From Basipetospora chlamydospora (taxonomy: Eukaryota; Ascomycota; Sordariomycetes; Microascales): DNA of 64,000 nucleotides. The stretch spans positions 2,389,040 to 2,453,039 of the forward strand of contig BCHP01000005.1 of the NCBI GenBank assembly GCA_001599675.1. Direction: 5' to 3'. The notes under the pieces were generated by a model. That model did no database searches. It was not told where the DNA came from and saw nothing but the letters and a program-made list of their open reading frames with translations. The translations under genes and the position numbers were made by a program. Shown piece after piece: positions 1 to 11,065 of the stretch (its first letter is position 1; each line of letters opens with the position of its first letter).

Positions 1-2
1 CT

Positions 3-1042
3 GCGAGGGATATGCCTAGGGCTGGCGCTGCGTTGCTAGTGCTGTCAAGCGGGAATGTGGTGAGTACCTGATGTCCACTGTTCTATGGGCGGAAGACGGG
101 TACGTTCATGGACCTCGTGGAATACTAACTACGGATATCCAGGACGAAAACCTGCGCGGCTACTACACCAAATACGACGCGTAAGCCTGCACGCATAACC
201 CCCGCTGATTTGATCGTGGCTAACGCTGTTTCACCAGATCATCTGGCGATTTGGCCCCCCTGGGAAGCATCTCGAAAACTGATGCCAAGAAGTTCCAGAG
301 GTGCGCTGCCCCCGTTTCCTCGAAGAGCCACAAGAGAGATACTAACCAATGCCAACTCCAGTTGGGCACGCGAGAAATGGAATCTCCCTATTATGACGGT
401 ACGCAAAGCAGCCCAACCTGCGCAGGAGCGAAACTAACAAGACCAGGAATTCATCGAAGCGACACCTACCGCAGAACTTCTCCCTCTCGCCGCAGGCGTT
501 CAGGCCGACGAGAGCGACAGCGAGATGGGCATGTGTATGTTTTCCCAGCACCCACTCCTCTTTTTGCCTATTTCAGTGCCTTGAAGTACTTCCTTTACCC
601 CACCTTCTTTCTTCCTAACAGCCGGTCACGTCGCAGCCTACGAAGAGCTCTCCGTGTTCGGAATCCTACGCAAGGTGGAGAAGCTTGGCCCATGGTCGTG
701 CTACATCCGCCTCTTAGGCCAGTGGAAGGACCGCCCCGGAATGACGCCGCGCAAGATCGCCGACAAGGTGATGCGCTTCTTCCGCTTCTACGCCATGAAC
801 CGTCACAAGGCTGTAATTATCACCCCGTCGATCCACCTGTCTGGGTACAGTGAGTAATCTCTTCTTCTCCCCCCCGCCCGAAGGATTCGGATCCCGACCA
901 GAGCGAGTACTGATGGCGGAGTGCAGACCCCGATGACAACAGGCACGACCTGCGGCCCTTCCTCTACGTCATTGACTTCCCCTTCCAGTTCAACAAGATC
1001 AGGGCGCACGTTGATGCATTGGAGAAGACAATTGCCAAGTAA
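3..1042 (+). CDS. qns1: Glutamine-dependent NAD+ synthetase, C-terminal part (5' end outside window)
   Basis: Seven exons can be joined in phase: <3-59, 143-180, 238-300, 362-398, 447-534, 622-849, 927-1042. The product matches the synthetase half of fungal Qns1, which amidates nicotinic acid adenine dinucleotide to NAD+ in the cytosol, with ammonia from the N-terminal glutaminase. Recognisable blocks in order are LLVLSSGNV, DENLRGYYTKYDA, LAPLGSISKTD, ATPTAELLPL, DSEMGMSG, VFGILRKVEKLGP, FFRFYAMNRHK and NPDDNRHDLRPFLY, which line up with the yeast enzyme from memory. The glutaminase domain and first synthetase motifs lie upstream of the window. Introns are 48-87 nt with clear GT-AG ends and branch-like ACTAACC (near 343) and AACTAAC. 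The protein ends KTIAK then TAA. Function is secure; the first exon edge is limited by the window. Confidence 0.93.
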
Positions 1043-1642
1043 TGTTCGCCCGGGGATGAAGCTGTACAATCACACCCATAGAGTGAACTCGAGACGGTTT
1101 CTTCTTGTGATGTCGACATTTCGTTTACCCATGTCAAAGGTATTTTTTTTTTCGACGTGCGAATACTTTCTCAAACCAACATTGCAGCCACGCATCCCAA
1201 TCGTTCACTTCGTGGAGTCCACGAGGGCCTTTCTTTGTGTAGCAACAAGGGGATGATGGGGACAATGTCGAGTCTGGCGTTTCGGGCCTTGTTCGTGTTC
1301 CATCCTCCAGAATTCGCCGTTCTTTATCCTCCAGGTACCATCCTTTGTTGAAGAGAGCCGGTAAACGTGGGCTTTGCTAGTAATCGTACAATAATGAATC
1401 ACCGGGGCCTTTGCCCTTGAGGCATCAAACGCTTCTCTGTTTGGTTAATAAAAGGGATAGCTCCACCGCGGACTCTCTAGGATCTGGCAATCGTACATCT
1501 CAGTTCACCTCAACACACTTTCTTCCTTTTCCTTTTTCACCGGGACACATATTCGTACTAGACCAGTAAAGCCTTTCCAACGACGCATTACCCAATTCTT
1601 ACTCGGATCATCCGTGCCAAAGCGGAGCTGGGCAGCACGGCC
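1043..1642. other. Intergenic, 3' of NAD synthetase and promoter of LRR gene
   Basis: No supported gene. A pyrimidine-rich stretch at about 1500-1550 just upstream of the next ATG is typical of filamentous-fungal core promoters. Confidence 0.5.
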
Positions 1643-2821
1643 ATGGATCTCGCAACCCGGCTCCAAGAGCTCAATCTCGACTCGGAGGCCTTGCAAAGCC
1701 ACGAGGTACCCCAGGAAGCCACGCTTCCGGAAGACACCATGGACGTCGACTCCCTAAATCTAGACTCCCTAAGCCTGGGCCCTCATACATCAAGCGGGGG
1801 TCACAAAGGCGGCCAGGTCCGGGCCGTTAACTTCCCCCGAAACTTGCTCTTCACCTTTGGCGGCCTCCCAGTCCTCTCCTGCACCGCCTCCCAGTACGCC
1901 CTTCGCCTTTTTGCCGCCGCGAAAGACTGCGCGCCCAAGCCCGCCGACTGCGAGGGGTCCGACGACCTAGAAGTCGGGCTGGACGACCCGGCGTCCGTGG
2001 CGTGGTGGGTGGAGTTCTACAAGGACGAGCCGCGCGGCGACGTGTACTGGGAGCCCTGCCTGGACCCCCTGCAGGAGCTGTTCGCCCAGGTGCCTACGCG
2101 GGAAATGAGGGCGCTGATGGTGGGCGGGAAGGTGCGCACGGGGTGGGAGGTGCGGGCGGCGCTTTACTACCTCGTCCTGCGGGCCGACGTGCTCCCGGGC
2201 TTGAGGTCGCTTTTCCTCGGGGAGATTGTCGACGACGGGAGGCTTTGCGACTCGGCGCCGCTGGACCTGGCGCCGCTCCTCCATACGTTCCCGGACCTGG
2301 AGGAGCTGCGCATCTGCAACCCCGGCGCGGCGTACTTCACCACCGCGACCGTGCACCGCCGCCTCCGCAGGCTCGCCGTGTACGACAACTTCCTCAACCC
2401 CAACACCCTGATCAGCCTCTCCACGTGCTCGCTCCCGGCGCTGGAGCAGCTCGACCTGTGGGTCAGCGGCGAGGCGCCGCTCGTGGACGGGTGCAGGGAG
2501 AGCCACGCCCTCCTCCGCCTCCTCTCCGCCCGCGGCATGCCGGCCCTCGCGCGCCTGGGGCTGCAGAACCTGACCTTCAGCGACGACATCCTGAAGACCG
2601 TCGCGGTGTCCAGCGCGATGCCCCAGCTGCGCTGCCTCGACTTGTCGTGGAGCCTCGTCACGGCGGACGGGCTCGGCGCGATTCTTGAGAGGTTGGAGGA
2701 CCGGTCTCGGCCCGTTGACCTCGAGGAGGTGATCGTCTCCCGGGCGATGGTTGTGGATGGGCAGTCGGCGGATATCTGCCGTGACTTTGGACTAATGGGG
2801 GTGGTTGTTACGTTTGTTTGA
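1643..2821 (+). CDS. Leucine-rich repeat protein resembling the bacterial STM4015 family
   Basis: Single-exon protein of 392 aa. Residues 1-60 are acidic and contain a short internal repeat (LNLDSLSLG-like). The rest reads as a divergent LRR fold: PGLRSLFLGEIVDD (about 185-198), FPDLEELRICNPG (about 215-227), LPALEQLDLWVSG (about 265-277), MPALARLGLQNLTFSDDI (about 299-316) and MPQLRCLDLSWSLVTADG (about 325-342). The order of FGGLPV near the N-terminus, ALMVGG, LRSLFLGEIV, DLAPLLHTFPDLEEL, LPALEQLDLWV and LDLSWSLVTADG matches my memory of bacterial STM4015-family LRR proteins much better than fungal F-box/LRR proteins. No F-box, membrane segment or signal peptide is seen. Molecular function is unknown even in bacteria. 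GC is high like its neighbours and there is no intron, so transfer from bacteria is possible but unproven. Confidence 0.75.
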   Translation: MDLATRLQELNLDSEALQSHEVPQEATLPEDTMDVDSLNLDSLSLGPHTSSGGHKGGQVRAVNFPRNLLFTFGGLPVLSCTASQYALRLFAAAKDCAPKPADCEGSDDLEVGLDDPASVAWWVEFYKDEPRGDVYWEPCLDPLQELFAQVPTREMRALMVGGKVRTGWEVRAALYYLVLRADVLPGLRSLFLGEIVDDGRLCDSAPLDLAPLLHTFPDLEELRICNPGAAYFTTATVHRRLRRLAVYDNFLNPNTLISLSTCSLPALEQLDLWVSGEAPLVDGCRESHALLRLLSARGMPALARLGLQNLTFSDDILKTVAVSSAMPQLRCLDLSWSLVTADGLGAILERLEDRSRPVDLEEVIVSRAMVVDGQSADICRDFGLMGVVVTFV

Positions 2822-3570
2822 GACTGGGGAACTGGACTGTCGGAGTTTAGATACGGAAACAGGAGGCGTAGGATATTACTTAAAGGAATACACAAGAAAG
2901 TAAAGCATCACCATAGTGCATGTATGCGATTTCTCGACGCGTGGCGGCCACAGTCTCTTCGATGAAGTTATGTTGCGGCTATTGCAGATCCGAGATTGAA
3001 ACAGCGCGATGACCTCGAGGTATTGGTGTCACAAATCACAGATAGATGCCACAAGATAGACATGAGCTGGTACTCGCGACATACAACGGCAAGGGGGGCT
3101 GAGGTCAACCCAGGAGACGCAGTTGCTTGTGTTGCCTGTGCAACTAACAAAATTACCTGCGCTCCCTTTTGACAGTTCCCTCGAATACGATAGATAGAGC
3201 TATATCACCAGCGCATGAATGAAATATTGTTTATCCTGTTTTACTTGATTTACACGTCGAAGCTCAATAGATAAGGACCACTCGATGCAAACAGTTTGTC
3301 TCCGACTAGGAAAACCCGAAAAGCCCGATCAACCAGATGGCTATATCATACACCCGCCCTGCCGCCTATTCCCGCCGTCGCCCAACACCCTTCGCCGTCC
3401 ATCCGAAGAGAAATGAACAATTATTGATGACCCTGAAGCCGGAAATCTCCGTTACAGAACCCAAACGCCTTTAAAACCGCCACTCGTTCGTAATCATGAC
3501 AACCCAAGCGTAACCGACGCACGCAAACAAGCAATGGAAGAAATCACAGCAAATACAGAGCTAATCCACT
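2822..3570. other. Intergenic between convergent genes
   Basis: This gap separates two genes that point at each other, so it should hold two 3' UTRs. No supported gene or repeat was seen. Confidence 0.4.
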
Positions 3571-5185
3571 TCACAAATCTTCCTCATCCAGCATCGAGAA
3601 CCTTGGCCCGTCGATGGGAGCAACATGTCTCGTCGGGGACAGCGGCCGTATCATGTCCATCTGGTTGGTCATCATGCCCGCCATGTGCAGGCAGGCGTCC
3701 CGGAAGCCGCAGCCGTACGCGATGGCCTGTTTCGGGTCGTTCTTGAAGGACGGGGGGATCATGTCCACCTGCCCCTTCCCGGCGATGGCGCCAATAATGT
3801 TTCCGCGGTGGCCCTTGGCGAGCTGGAGCTCCATGACGTCCTCGGGAGGGAGATGCTTCTTGGCCTTTGCTGGCGCCTTGGTTGTTGGAACGGGAGACTT
3901 GGCCCTCCTCTCCCTCGGGTCTGGCTTCCGGAACTGGGCGTCTTTTTGGTGTTCGTCGAGGCTGGAGCTGCTCCCCCGCGGGCTGTGGGGTTTCTTCTTG
4001 GACCGCTTCTTCTCCCCGCGCGGCGCGTACATGTAGTACATGTCGTCCTTCTGATGGGCGGCGCACCGCGAGGTATTCAGCTCCCTGGGCTCCGTGCACT
4101 GTGTGCATGTATGCTCGCTACACATCTGCGAGCCTCCTTTCCTCTCACGTGTGCACGGCTGCCCGTTGATCCTCAGCGCGCACGTATGCGTGATGCAGAA
4201 CTGGCCCCCACGCCTGACCGGTGAATTGCAGCCCTCGAGCCCGCATGTGTGGTCCTTGCAGTAGGGCGGCTCGTCGGACCACCCGCCGCCGCAGGCCGAC
4301 CCGGTATAGCGACACTTGTGGTGCTCGCAGAACCAGTCGACCTTGGACATGACGGGCGCGGGGCAGGTCTTGGCCTCGCACTTGTGGATTTCGCAGAACG
4401 GGCTGCCCCCGGCGCCTCCCCTCTTCGTGCAGGGGTCCCACACGCACGTGTGCTCGATGCAGTACTTCCCGCGCAGGCCGACGGCGCGGTAGCAGGTCTT
4501 GTGGGCGCAGTTGTGCTCCTCGCAGGCCTCGCTGTTGGACTTGACGCGGCGGACGTCGGTGCAGCCGCCCTCGTATTGGCAGGCATGGTCGCGGCAGGCG
4601 AAGGCCCCGAGGGGCACGGGCTGGTTGCAGGGGAGGCGGCCGGACCAGCGGCATGAGTGGTCGCGGCAGTAGGGACGCTGGAATCGCCGGGCGTGGTGGC
4701 AGGATTCGGCTTGGCAGGTGTGCTCTTCGCAGGCATCTCCGTAGGCTATCGCACGCATTTCTTGGTCAGTTTTCTGCACTAAAAATGGCGAATCGCTCGG
4801 GTCTTCTTCAAACACAGGTTCGTTGGGGGGTATGCGACTCAGACGATGGTAGGCGATGGGGAGATGATGGATCGGTTGGGCTGGCTGGGAAGCGGGATGA
4901 GTACTAACCGCCCTCTTGTGACCCGACCCCGCGTTTGCAAACGGTACAACCTGAATACTGGCAGGCGTGGTGATTACAAAAGGCGCTCGTGTCGAGGCGC
5001 GACTTGGTGCAGGACATGAGATCGCAGGCGTGGAGCACGCAATACCCGGTGCCCTCGGCTCTGGGCTTCGGGCACGCGGCGCGTTTGCAAGCGTGGTGGT
5101 GGCAGAAGTGGCCGTATCCGGTGCTGTCGACGCCGTTGCAGCCGATCACGGCGCACTTCCACTGTCGCGGGACGAAATTGGACAT
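3571..5185 (-). CDS. Cysteine/histidine-rich protein with 13 CxxHxC knuckles
   Basis: Two exons: 5185-4909 and 4778-3571, with an intron GTTAGT...TTTTAG, giving 494 aa. About the first 340 residues are a chain of units of roughly 22-30 aa. Each has a C-x(3-9)-C half followed by the signature C-x-x-H-x-C: CHHHAC, CVLHAC, CNHHAC, CEEHTC, CRDHSC, CRDHAC, CEEHNC, CIEHTC, CEIHKC, CEHHKC, CKDHTC, CITHTC, CSEHTC, with a truncated CAAH at the end. This looks like a structural zinc-binding array. A basic low-complexity linker rich in Lys, Ser and Pro follows (RGEKKRSKKKPHSPRG), then a conserved-looking tail of about 90 aa. No signal peptide is seen; the basic linker suggests a nuclear protein (inference). 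I do not recognise a named family. Confidence 0.82.
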
Positions 5186-6704
5186 CGTTTCGTTTCCGGT
5201 GTTTGGTGGGAAATAGTAAGAAGAAAATGATGGATTTCCTTTTGTGATACTCGAGAAAATCAGGATCCCGGGGTATGTTCGGACGACGGAGATTTGATGT
5301 GATTACCTCTGGTTGTTGCGGATGGCAGAGGGTGGTCGATGGGGTTATTGATGACTGATGAAGATGTGATCGATCTGGTGATTGCTGGGCTCCGACTCAT
5401 CAGGCGATGGGGTAATGGGGGAGAAAGGACTTCCCTGGTTGTTATGCAGCAGTCATCGTACCCGATGGCGACTTGGTCCAGTGGGCTCAGCCCCTGGTCT
5501 TGTACGGGCGTGAGGCGAGAGGAGAGAAGGAGGGGGGTGATTGGCTGGGAGGGGGCAGATGTTGGGTTCCCGTGCAGGTCTGCGGGAGTTTGGGTAACGT
5601 GGGAGGGATTGTGTGGTGCCGAAGTACCTCGTTTGGATATCTGCGTCCCCATGATGATCGCTGCAATGTGAAGGTGCCAAGTGTACCTGGCCGCAATGCT
5701 CGCTAGTACGGTTAGTTTTAAGTGAGGTCGCAAGATTTCAGGAAATAAAACATTGCCAAGTGCACACTGCAACAACGGAACCTATAGGACAATGACAACC
5801 CCGCGATCGCGTTGAATAGAACGAGTGACAACACCTCTAGCGCGCGACATCAATCTAGACGCTTCACGCGGGTATTGCCACTGAACACCTCCATCGGTAT
5901 TCATTCTATTTGGATGGCATGGAGATGCCCAAGCAGCAGCAAGAATGCCAATGACAAAACGTAGGCCAGATCAACACATCAATGTTTTTATCAGCATCCC
6001 CGAATGCGACTTGTCCTGGACTCGGCATCTACTACAACCCCACACTTTGGCTCTCAGTGGGCATTTGAGCCGTCCATCATCTTCGCCAATTCACCCGGAC
6101 TCTCTCATGTTGCCCACCCCATCTGCGAGTATTTCCATTGGGTCTGCATCTGACCAACGATTCCTCGTCCTCCCTGCACAGGGCCGAGATTCCGGAAGCC
6201 GGTACCATCAGAAGAGTTACTCTTGGGCCGTTGCCCCAATGAAACCAACCGTTGGTGTTAGTCCGATTTTCATCCCGGGTTTGATGAGTCCGACGTGTGA
6301 TTCTAACAACTAAATTCTGTCGAAAACCCAGATTGGTGGGGAAGCGAGACCTAGGGCAAGATTGATCGTGGAGTCGGTAATGGAAAAATGGCTTTGACAC
6401 CGGCCGCACCTGCCTCACTCGAGTTCCGTGACGACAAATTCTTACGTAGAATAGGATGACCTCACACCGATGAGCATGCGTAGCCGTTGACGCCCCGATA
6501 GGGCAGTGGCCTTCAAGTCGAGTTGTCTTGTGCGTGCTCGTCTTCGTGCTTTGAGAGTTTCGAGGTGTGGGGGGTGACACTGAGAGTCCATTCCGAACCA
6601 CAACCCTAAATCCCAACTTCAACTGGCCAAGCCAATTTTCTGCCCCTGCTAACCTTTCACGTACATTTTCCCATGCGAATAGGCATCGAGTCGAGCGACT
6701 AAGA
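5186..6704. other. Intergenic, divergent promoter region
   Basis: Sits between the knuckle protein (minus) and the SAM-domain gene (plus). Minus-strand open frame 5652-5260 would give about 130 aa starting MGTQISKRG but is low-complexity Ser/Thr/Pro and has no homology cue, so I do not call it. Nothing else seen. Confidence 0.4.
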
Positions 6705-8209
6705 ATGGACGACAAGCCTAGTTACGCGAGGTCGACGATGGCCTCTGATACACGAAAGTCTCGACTGGGCGATGGGACGCGGGAGACACACGCGTCTTCA
6801 TCCACGTCTGTCGCCCCGGCTCGCGCTCCCCGCCGACGGACACGCAGCGCACACGATAACAGCCCTGTCACTCAATATCCCTCTTCCAGACATAGGGCCC
6901 TAGAATACATCAAGGGTCCCCGAAACATCCGCCCCCCGGGAACTTCTCCGTCGCCCAAGACGTCCCAGCCCCCTGTGGCCCATCTAGCCGTGGACAACAG
7001 GACGGCCAGCCATAACTCGCTCGCCAGTGATTCCCGTCGATGGGTCATTCCTCAGAGACGCTTAGACTCCGTCAATACATCCGGCAGCGATGAGCCAATG
7101 TCCGCCCAGAAGCAGCCGACTCACACTCGTCGCCAACCCCCTCACCTTTAGCGACCCCAGTTTCCGCCACCAAGCTCAAACACCAAACGAAGTCCGCCGC
7201 AGTCTCGGCCGGCGAGCTTGAAGACAAAGCGCCGTCCTCCGCCGCCATAGCGGAGCGGGACATTAACGATGTCCCCACAAACAGCGGGACTGAACTCGCC
7301 ATCTTCCCACTTCCTGTCGCCAGTCTAGATGACGGCGAGACAAGCAAGTTGCAACCGGCTCCTGCCGCCTCTTCAAATCCCACGCCTCCGTCTGCCGTGG
7401 CATCGACCGCTAGGCAGAAAGGTACCACGAAAGCCTCTCACTTCCTCACCGACAATGATCTTATAGGCGACCTCCTCCCTACCACCGACAGCGAGTCCAG
7501 CCTGATTACGATAGGGGAGAACCATCTCGTGTTCAACCCCTACGGGGAGACGGACCGCGACAAAGGCCGTCAGGATAGTGCGGGCAGGGCATCCGGGAAC
7601 CGGACCACCCAGCGGACCCTCACCGCCGCCAACGTTCGGGCCTGGTCGCCCGAGGATACGATGAACTATCTCCTCGGGAATGATGTCCATCCCCACCATT
7701 GCGAAGTCCTCTTCGCGGAGATGTTCGACGGCGAGGCACTGCTCCTCGTAGGCCTGGAAGTGTTCATGTCGAAGACTCTCGACTTGGGCCCTATAGGACC
7801 ACGGGTTAAGTCCTGGAAGAAAATCGAGAAGCTACAGGCGATGGTGAGGGCGGAGGAGTGGAAGCCAAATACGGTGGCGGTCAGGCCTGCACATAATAAA
7901 GCAAAGGATGGTGTGAGGGTCACCGCTAACGGCGAGGCGGCCAGGGCCGCCAAATGCCAACAGTCAGTGGCTAAGAGTTCTGGGGCCAAGGCCAACCCAC
8001 CCAACATGTACGTTTCGTACACGACACTCGTGACGGTGGTACTGGGCGTCCAGACCTGGATCCGGTGCGGAACGAAGTCTGAGGGGGCACCTTGGGGCCA
8101 GGACTGGGCGCAGATCCTCCTGGTGTGTGGTGCCCTGCTCTGTTTTGCAATACTCTTGCAGATCGCGTGGGCCCTATCTCCCTTGAGCGAGATGGGGATG
8201 GAAAAATAG
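6705..8209 (+). CDS. SAM-domain protein with C-terminal membrane segment(s)
   Basis: Tentative model: exons 6705-7026 and 7110-8209 (intron GTGATT...GCCCAG), 473 aa. The 5' part (frame of 6705) and 3' part (frame open from 7094) are in different frames, so an intron or a frameshift must lie at about 7020-7110; the 7027-7109 intron restores phase. The first about 270 residues are disordered, rich in Ser, Thr, Pro and Arg. Residues about 282-350 resemble a sterile alpha motif (WSPEDTMNYLLGNDV, LFAEMFDGEALLLVGLE, GPRVKSWKKIEKLQ). The end has a hydrophobic stretch at about 395-410 and a stronger one (ILLVCGALLCFAILLQIAWAL) at about 443-463, suggesting a membrane anchor. SAM domains mediate protein-protein contacts; a fungal SAM plus transmembrane tail fits an organelle or plasma membrane adaptor, but the exact role is unknown. 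Confidence 0.65.
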
Positions 8210-11065
8210 TGAACCACCGCACCGCGCGTCAGAATCTCGAGTCATGACACAGTCGCCCACGACGTGCGCCCCTTTAACAGAGTCGAGGGGATTTGTTAAG
8301 AGGTATCTAAAGCCGTACTAGCACCGCTGTAAAATTTGCCAAAAGCGAGAAAGGCTGCTGGACTGCTGAAATATTATCATTATTTCTTGAGCTGTCGTGC
8401 TTAATGACCTAATGTTACCGAGAATAATCCCACTCAGATCCATCCTTCTCCAAAGGTGTTCCTCTAAGCAGTCTTCATCTATTGGACGGGAATAACGTGA
8501 TCCCAAGAGCCTCATTACCTAGGCGGCCCCTTTCACTTCCCATCTGATCGTTGGGCTTTGGCGCTCTCCGTACAGCCTCATTCGGGAGTTCCCGGGCCCC
8601 TGGCTGTAAGATCGCTCGCGGGGTCTTTCTCGGAATATCCCTTGTCGAATATCTTAGTGGTGATGGGAATGTTCTGGCTTTCAATCGCGACCGTTTTCTA
8701 GTAATCTTGCCTCTCAGAGTCTTTATGGAAGGGTTCCTTCTAAGAAAAAAAAAACCGCGCTATCGAATACTTCCCGAGACGCTAATTTTCCCCGTTGTCT
8801 TTGCATAGACCTGTAAAGCGAGCTCACTAACTTACCTATCTAATCCTATAGTGTCCGCCTATATGTAACAAGATAGCGGAACATGTTATGATTATTGCTA
8901 GAGCTCGGACGGACGCCGCGAGTAGCGTCATGGAATACCCTATATATGCGTTGAAGGGGAGATAGAATACCGCGAAGAAAATGAAAATAGGGCTCGTGGC
9001 GAGGGACAGTTTGTACTTAGCCCTTTGGCGTCTAGCGTAGGCCAGTAATTTATCCTCTCCGACGGTCGGCTCCTAACCTGATGTCCCTGTGCGGTTGTTT
9101 GCGGCCTGGATGGGGGTGAAGGTCCTGTATCCGGGAATACGGCAGCAATGGAGGTTGATGGGCGTCGTCTGGAGGATTGTAGAGGCTAAACGACTTTCGT
9201 TATTAGCTGTCGTATTGCACGGCTGGGTTTGAACCTGGAGCGCCGGGACAACGCCTACGATGCTGCTCCCCGACTTGGTGCTGACGCTGCTGCTAAATGG
9301 AAGGGTAGACGGGAGTTGGCATGGGGTTAAAATCGTTTATTCACCAACGTTGAAGTTACCCGGTCTCCTTTCGAGAAGCATCTCTCCTCTTTCTCCGCCC
9401 CTTGGATTTCCGCCCTTCTATAAAGTCTCTCCCGGCTACATCCCTGGTCAGAGAGCAGTGTGAGGCGTTAGCCATCTCCGAGTCGTTAGTACAGGGGCGT
9501 GCCGCTTAGTCGTTAACCTGACAGACCGGTATAGTGCCTGCTATACTGCTCCCCGACTCGTTACTAACGTTGCGGCTAGATAGAAGAGCAGAACAGGGCG
9601 GGTCGATGCTCTGGCTGTCGTAGGGCTCGAGGACTTCGTTGTTTATCTAAGGAACGGGGAGCTGAACCTAGATACTAACCCCTAAATCTATAGTATCATA
9701 CTAGGTCGTCTAGTTAGCGTAGAGCCTATAGCTTCCTCGGCCTTCGTCCTATATTATCCTAATCTTAGTAAAAACAGGATTAGGCTCGAAGAAGATCTTA
9801 TGAATTTAGACGCGGCGTAAATAGATATCGTTAAGGAGTACCGATAAAGCGGCAGCTTTTCTTAATAGATGACGCTAATTATAATAACGATAGTAATATA
9901 ATAATACCTAAAATATCGTTCTGAGAGTGATGGTGGCGAGGTGGGAAAGTGAGAAAGCGAAGAGTTGAAAATTTTTAAGGGGGAAAGTTTTGCCCGAGTA
10001 AGAGAAGGTATTACTCAGGGACGGGGCCTTCGTCCAGGCTTGAATTGAAGTGAAGTGGAAGCTGCGCTCTGATTAAGTGAAGGGTCTGGTAGTGGTAAGT
10101 GGCACGGGCGACCTGTTTGTTTAGCTGGTACATAGAGGAGACGGAGCGTCAGCTTGTCTGGTAGTACCTTCTAGCGGTGCTTTTTACCCTCACAGGGGTA
10201 TTTCTCGTGGGCTCCGCAGACCGCAGCCTTGTCGGCCCTCCTAGTGGTTCCTCTCCTGCTCGTGCTCTTCCCGAGTTTTGGTTGCCCACTCACGGCCTCG
10301 CGAGATCCATCGACCCAGAGATAAGGCGGTGATGGAGGGGGCAACGATAGAGCTGCTTGTTTGAGGATGCATCATGTCTTGACATGATTATTCGCTCAAG
10401 TACGGGATGCAGCCCTGTATTACCTCGATTCACTATGTCTGGGAGCTTACTTGGAAGAAAACGGCAATTATGGAATTTCGGGGAAAGGACTCAGGAGTAC
10501 ACGGAGCTTGTGACTTGCAGTTTCCCATCCAAAAGCCTTGCCCATCGAAAACGTTTACATTTACCACGCCGAGCTGCCCATGGAGAAGAGTAATTCTTAT
10601 GCATGATGCCATCTCAAGACAAGATGCTAGTTAGGGAAGAGGGCAATTGATACAAAGCCGCAGCATGTTCTCCTCAATTCATCTCAAGAGAACGCGTAAT
10701 CTTCTCCCCTTTCCGGCGATGGTGCCTGTGTCCCGGGAACACAACACCCAATCAACAAGTCGGAGCCGAACCAGGGATGCTTGGTAAGTACGTAGGGCTT
10801 ACGGTAATGGCGGTGCGGCTGACCTTTTCCATTTGCAGCCATTGCCCAAGTGGAAGTGAGGCCTCCTGACAGCAGCCCATCATCCAGGCAGATAGCACCT
10901 TTATCTAGTGTATCGCATTATTGGGTGTCTTGGTAAGTGTTCTTGGATCAATGTCGTTTCGGAATGCACCGCAAAGGTATCGCTGACTCGCAAGACCCAA
11001 AAACAACGCAAATTTTAGTAACACTTGGCGTGCCCATCTGAAATTACAATTCTTCGACTAGAACA
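8210..11065. other. Gene-free region, probably transposon-derived and partly RIP-mutated
   Basis: No open frame has recognisable similarity. From about 8800 to 9950 the composition becomes TA-rich with very many TAG/TAT/CTA words, unlike the GC-rich genes around it. This is the look of repeat-induced point mutation (C to T at CpA) in an old transposable element. A diverged 45-nt direct repeat lies inside it (separate entry). The distal part, 9950-11065, is of more normal composition and forms the promoter side of the next gene. Confidence 0.5.
9261..9588. repeat. Diverged direct repeat, two 45-nt copies 283 nt apart
   Basis: Copy 1 is 9261-9305 and copy 2 is 9544-9588. They share CTGCTCCCCGACT and align without gaps further on. 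Most of the mismatches after that core are transitions (G to A or C to T), as RIP would produce. Confidence 0.5.

Noticed and set aside
3..853. Overlapping short plus-strand frames within the NAD synthetase region
   Set aside because: They are fragments of exons read through introns; the spliced model explains all of them.
5260..5652. Minus-strand 130-codon ORF starting MGTQISKRG
   Set aside because: Low-complexity Ser/Thr/Pro composition without motif or homology cue, located in the upstream region of the knuckle gene.
8210..11065. Possible LTR retrotransposon with ends
   Set aside because: I could not find matching long terminal repeats, a primer-binding site or any protease/RT motif; only an RIP-like composition and a diverged short repeat.
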